DNA from: Bacteriovoracaceae bacterium
GTDB taxonomy: Bacteria > Bdellovibrionota > Bacteriovoracia > Bacteriovoracales > Bacteriovoracaceae
NCBI GenBank assembly: GCA_023701435.1
Contig: JAMPXB010000013.1
Location: forward strand, 1 to 64,000
Direction: 5' to 3'
DNA length: 64,000 nt
Both the position numbers and the translations under genes were made by a program. Position 1 is the stretch's first letter. The number at the start of each line of letters is the position of its first letter. The notes under the pieces are model-generated. The model worked only from the letters and a program-made list of their open reading frames with translations, was not told the origin of the DNA and made no database searches. Shown here piece after piece: positions 61,010-64,000 of this stretch.

Positions 61010-63198
61010 TTCTGAGTGTCATAGCGCATTTTTAGCAGATATTGAAGCGAAGAGATGGCCCCATTCTCACTATATTGATACTTGTCCTGAAGAGTGCGGA
61101 TAATGTTGATGATCATGTCCCGAATCTCGGTTTCGACATTATGATGACCGCCTTTCTTTTCCGCCAGATAAAGCACTAGATTTCGTCCAATCTTATCAAT
61201 GATCTTTTTCTGCTCTTTTCGGAAAGACTCCTGAAGCAGATCAACCAGGTCTTCAAAGACTTCGGAATACACGATCGGTTTTCCCCGGTGATCTAGGGCA
61301 TAGGCCCCCAGGCGGGCAATCAGATTGGAGCGAAATTTTTCAGGAACTTCATTGATATGCACATTGGATTCAAACTCCTTGATGAAGTAGGAATCAGGAG
61401 CCTCGAACTTACCGGTGACGGTATTTTTAACTTTCTCGCCCTTAATGACTGCATTAATGGAAAGAATGTAGCGGGAAATGTAGTCTTCATATGAGCGCTC
61501 ATCAACTAGGCCCAGGGACTCGCGGACCTCGTTATCAAGCTTATCCAGGTTCCAGGTCTCGATCAGATCAATAAACTTATGGGGATTATGATATTCACCC
61601 TGATGAGAGATATTCAAGAAATCATACTCAGCTTTCTTTTCGCTCAAATCTCTTAGGTAATCCAGGATCTCTACAAAGCTCACTGACTTATGGTTATAGG
61701 CGAGGTCATAGATAATCTGTTTCACTTCTCTAGGTGAGATACCGAACTTGCCTTCATACATCGAGTCGTTTTCATACTCGTTCTGAATGTCCTCCACACC
61801 CATTTTCAGGATCTGTCTGGATTCAGAATCAAAAGAATCCGGTGTCTCTTTCTCAGCATAAAGAAGACACTTCTCCAGTGGAGAAAGAGCTTCAGCAATC
61901 TTGCCCAGTTTTTCGTCATGGAAGTTTTTGGCGACCGGAGCCCTCATTCTGGTCATCACCGACCACAGGCAAAGAGCAGTCAGGGAGCGCGGCTCAAAAG
62001 TGGCTTCTTCTTTTAGTTTGGAGATTTGTTCAGCGTAAATTTTTTCTTCTTCGCGGAAGTTCATCAGGTAAGGGACCCGTAAGAAATTAAAGCGGCCCTT
62101 AAATGAATTAAAGTCCGGATGTTGCTTAAAGGCCGCGAAGTGGATTTCATTTGAGGAACCGATAAAGAAAATATCAAGCTCCGTCAAAATACCATGAAGA
62201 TTAATGGTCTTTGATTCCATCGTCATCAAGAGGTACTTAAAAGTATCCAGTGGTCGTTTTAATAAATCAGAGAATTCCAAAATCCCGCGATTGGCCAGGA
62301 CCACTTCGCCGGAAATTGAAAATAAATTAAGTGACTGAAGACTTGGAGGCAATGAAGCCAGTCGTCGATCCATGGTAATCTGCTGAAGGTTGGCATCGAC
62401 ATGCAGTTGCGGTTCAATCGTTGTCGCACCGATGGAGTAGCGGCGGTTAATAAAAAGACGTTCCACCCGGATGTGCTTAAACACTTCCTGATAGCTTCCT
62501 TTGTAATTTTTTAAAAGAGCATCAAAGATCAGACGGTTTCTCTGAGAAAGGTCGCCATTGTAGAGATAAGATTTACGAATGGTTTCGAGTCTTGAACCAT
62601 CATTTTGAAAAGCATCTTCTATCAACTTTTGACGGGTCTTAATTGGTAAAAGAAGTAGGGGATGATCTTTTAATTCAGAAGTAATAATGGCCGAGATATC
62701 TTTGTCTTCGAGGAAGGCATAGGATTGGATGTTTTTATCCCCTGCGCTGCCCGATAGACCCAAAGTGCCTTTAACAAACTGATCAATAGGGAAGATCCAG
62801 CTAAAGCTGAAAAGTGACCCTTCATCGGTTAGTGAATAATCTTCTGCGGACAGCATGATTTTTTTAATCAAACTGGATTTGGAGGAACCATTGGGCCCCA
62901 CCAGCAGGATGAATTTATTATTGTATCCTTCCTCCATAAAGTTTTGAAGGAATTGGAAAATTTTCTTTTGGGTTCTGACCTGACCAAATACCGGCGGAGC
63001 ATCGGCATGTTCCCGGGTGAACAGGTTGAAGGTACCGTTGGGACTTTTGCCGTAGTAGTTAAACATGTCCCGCAGATAAATATTGGTCGGACGTAATTCC
63101 TTCTCCGGATTTTTTTCAAAAAGTTTCATGTAGTCGTCGAACGCCAATACGTTTTGGTAGCGGCCTTCTTCTTTATTTACTTCTTCCATCCATTTCAT
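61006..63198 (-). CDS. prkA: PrkA-type serine protein kinase (AAA+)
   Basis: 730 residues from ATG 63198 (MKWMEEVNKEEGRYQN); the track's 63300 start has no ribosome site and would overlap the divergent gene. The N-terminal PrkA AAA domain is clear: ILLVGPNGSSKSSLIKK is the Walker A, and TELDIFFIGSSNEIHF is near sensor 1. The C-terminal part is kinase-like (YEDYISRYILSINAVIKGEKV). PrkA proteins are linked to stationary-phase and stress control, and some are reported as ATP-dependent proteases. First gene before the RluA-type synthase. Confidence 0.88.
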   Translation of the reverse strand: MKWMEEVNKEEGRYQNVLAFDDYMKLFEKNPEKELRPTNIYLRDMFNYYGKSPNGTFNLFTREHADAPPVFGQVRTQKKIFQFLQNFMEEGYNNKFILLVGPNGSSKSSLIKKIMLSAEDYSLTDEGSLFSFSWIFPIDQFVKGTLGLSGSAGDKNIQSYAFLEDKDISAIITSELKDHPLLLLPIKTRQKLIEDAFQNDGSRLETIRKSYLYNGDLSQRNRLIFDALLKNYKGSYQEVFKHIRVERLFINRRYSIGATTIEPQLHVDANLQQITMDRRLASLPPSLQSLNLFSISGEVVLANRGILEFSDLLKRPLDTFKYLLMTMESKTINLHGILTELDIFFIGSSNEIHFAAFKQHPDFNSFKGRFNFLRVPYLMNFREEEKIYAEQISKLKEEATFEPRSLTALCLWSVMTRMRAPVAKNFHDEKLGKIAEALSPLEKCLLYAEKETPDSFDSESRQILKMGVEDIQNEYENDSMYEGKFGISPREVKQIIYDLAYNHKSVSFVEILDYLRDLSEKKAEYDFLNISHQGEYHNPHKFIDLIETWNLDKLDNEVRESLGLVDERSYEDYISRYILSINAVIKGEKVKNTVTGKFEAPDSYFIKEFESNVHINEVPEKFRSNLIARLGAYALDHRGKPIVYSEVFEDLVDLLQESFRKEQKKIIDKIGRNLVLYLAEKKGGHHNVETEIRDMIINIIRTLQDKYQYSENGAISSLQYLLKMRYDTQK

Positions 63199-63298
63199 AT
63201 AACCTGATCCTGTGAAGAGACATTCTGATAAGTCCATTATACCAAAGATAATCGTAATCTTGGGTACTCTTAGCATTTTAGGCATAATTTTGCTCTTC

Positions 63299-64000
63299 AT
63301 GCGCCCACGACCTCACGCACCGGTGAAAATGAAGCGGCCAGAGACGCCTGAGAAGCTATTTACTCAAGTGATCGAAGCTTCTCAAGCTGAGATTCTCCAA
63401 TTGTGGGAGGAGGGCGATCGCTTTTTCCCTAAAGAGGGAACCCGCTGCGAAGAGGAAATTCAACATGAAAAGACCATTGGGCGCAGTTACTACCAATGCA
63501 ATCCACATTTTTGGCAATGCTATTGGCAAAATGGCGTAGAGGTCAATCCTTCGATCAAAGTTGATTTGTTCGGTCAGACGTTCCATGTGGTCGCTCAACC
63601 GGTCTTCGAACCTATCAAGGCCTTCTCGAACGATCCCCGTTTCTATGAGCTCTTTAAGAAAACAGGGGCGGGAATAAATCTGCAATATGGTTATATGGTC
63701 GAACTTTCGGTTAAAGAAATACCGGGGGTCAGCCAACCAATGCTTCTTGCGGATACCTGCCGTGATACTTATTTGCCCGAAAGAATTTATGGCTATGGGA
63801 AAGACGGTTTTATTTGGGATAATTTCGGAAGAAATATTTTCATTGATAAATTCTATGTTACTAACCGTCAGGTTAATGAATGGAGAATTTTAAAAGGTGA
63901 AGCAAGCAAAGTAGAAGCAGACAGAAAAAAGTGGCCGCTACCGGCCCTGCTGTCACTGAAAGAGCAGATTAACTACTGCGCTTTTTATGGCAAAAGACTT
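63299..64000 (+). CDS. FGE-sulfatase/SUMF1-like protein, N-terminal part (3' end outside window)
   Basis: Open from ATG 63299 to the window edge without a stop, so the ORF track did not list it: MRPRPHAPVKMKRPETPEKL onward, 234 codons. The section GRNIFIDKFYVTNRQVNEWRI matches the start of FGE/SUMF1 domains (xVTNxQyxxF), and KEQINYCAFYGKRL fits the A..YC.W.GKRL block. The ~170 residues before it are not recognised. No signal peptide, although the N-terminus is basic. Divergent from prkA. FGE-like domains make formylglycine or act as binding folds. Confidence 0.7.
   Translation, partial: MRPRPHAPVKMKRPETPEKLFTQVIEASQAEILQLWEEGDRFFPKEGTRCEEEIQHEKTIGRSYYQCNPHFWQCYWQNGVEVNPSIKVDLFGQTFHVVAQPVFEPIKAFSNDPRFYELFKKTGAGINLQYGYMVELSVKEIPGVSQPMLLADTCRDTYLPERIYGYGKDGFIWDNFGRNIFIDKFYVTNRQVNEWRILKGEASKVEADRKKWPLPALLSLKEQINYCAFYGKRL

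Noticed and set aside
63356-63893. Track ORFs at 63356 (minus) and 63687 (plus)
   Set aside because: Both are shadows of the FGE-like gene that runs off the window in another frame.

Overview
The window looks like chromosome from a Gram-negative deltaproteobacterium-like predator relative, most likely Bdellovibrionota (Bacteriovorax or Peredibacter type). This is inferred from the gene mix and not proven: many small lipoproteins and outer-membrane barrels, short RRM proteins with Gly-rich tails, HD-GYP signalling, a PrkA-type kinase, secreted wall-active enzymes and one giant Ig-repeat lipoprotein. Coding density is high, both strands are used in short operons, and there is one tRNA (His).

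1-7 kb: the C-terminal end of an Rhs protein with a small zinc-ribbon/membrane protein behind it, a Kelch/PD40 lipoprotein divergent from an MFS transporter, an HD phosphohydrolase, a CorA transporter and two paralogous RRM proteins that share their leader sequence. 7-14 kb: a response regulator, an HD-GYP protein and a PAS histidine kinase form a signalling cassette bounded by a near-identical ~80 bp direct repeat. Beyond it is a DNA-processing operon: an MBL-fold exonuclease and a helicase that joins a PD-(D/E)XK-like domain to an XPD-type motor.

14-35.5 kb: GlsB-like membrane protein, HutD, Nudix, OprP-type porin, GH84 glycosidase, ThpR, PepSY-like protein, Na/Ca exchanger and periplasmic trehalase. 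The trehalase runs 168 bp into the convergent 3706-residue lipoprotein, which has an FnIII-like domain, 34 disulfide-capable Ig repeats of about 91 residues and a C-terminal FGE-sulfatase-like domain. 35.5-48.6 kb: OsmC, phytase-like esterase, exported MetX-like hydrolase, a second PepSY-like protein, two VOC proteins, polysaccharide deacetylase, several small exported proteins, a penicillin-V-acylase-type pseudogene and two phosphoesterase lipoproteins.

48.6-56.3 kb is the accessory region. It holds decayed HdeD, MetAP and Rha-like genes, then PhnA/YjdM, SoxR with a perfect sox box, a DUF2339 protein, and a 3.08 kb segment bounded by an 82 bp direct repeat at the 3' end of tRNA-His. That segment carries the most unusual locus: a KfrA-type DNA-binding domain fused to a FliG middle domain, followed by an overlapping gene for a bare FliM middle domain. 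The FliM-binding EHPQ-like motif (ELPQ) is kept, so a repurposed flagellar-switch pair tied to DNA is a reasonable hypothesis. Related terminator hairpins separate the cargo units, which suggests stepwise growth next to tRNA-His. 56.4-64 kb: barrel protein, HAD hydrolase, DUF2459 protein, unusual SDR with a zinc ribbon, RluA-type synthase, PrkA-type kinase and the start of a second FGE-like protein.
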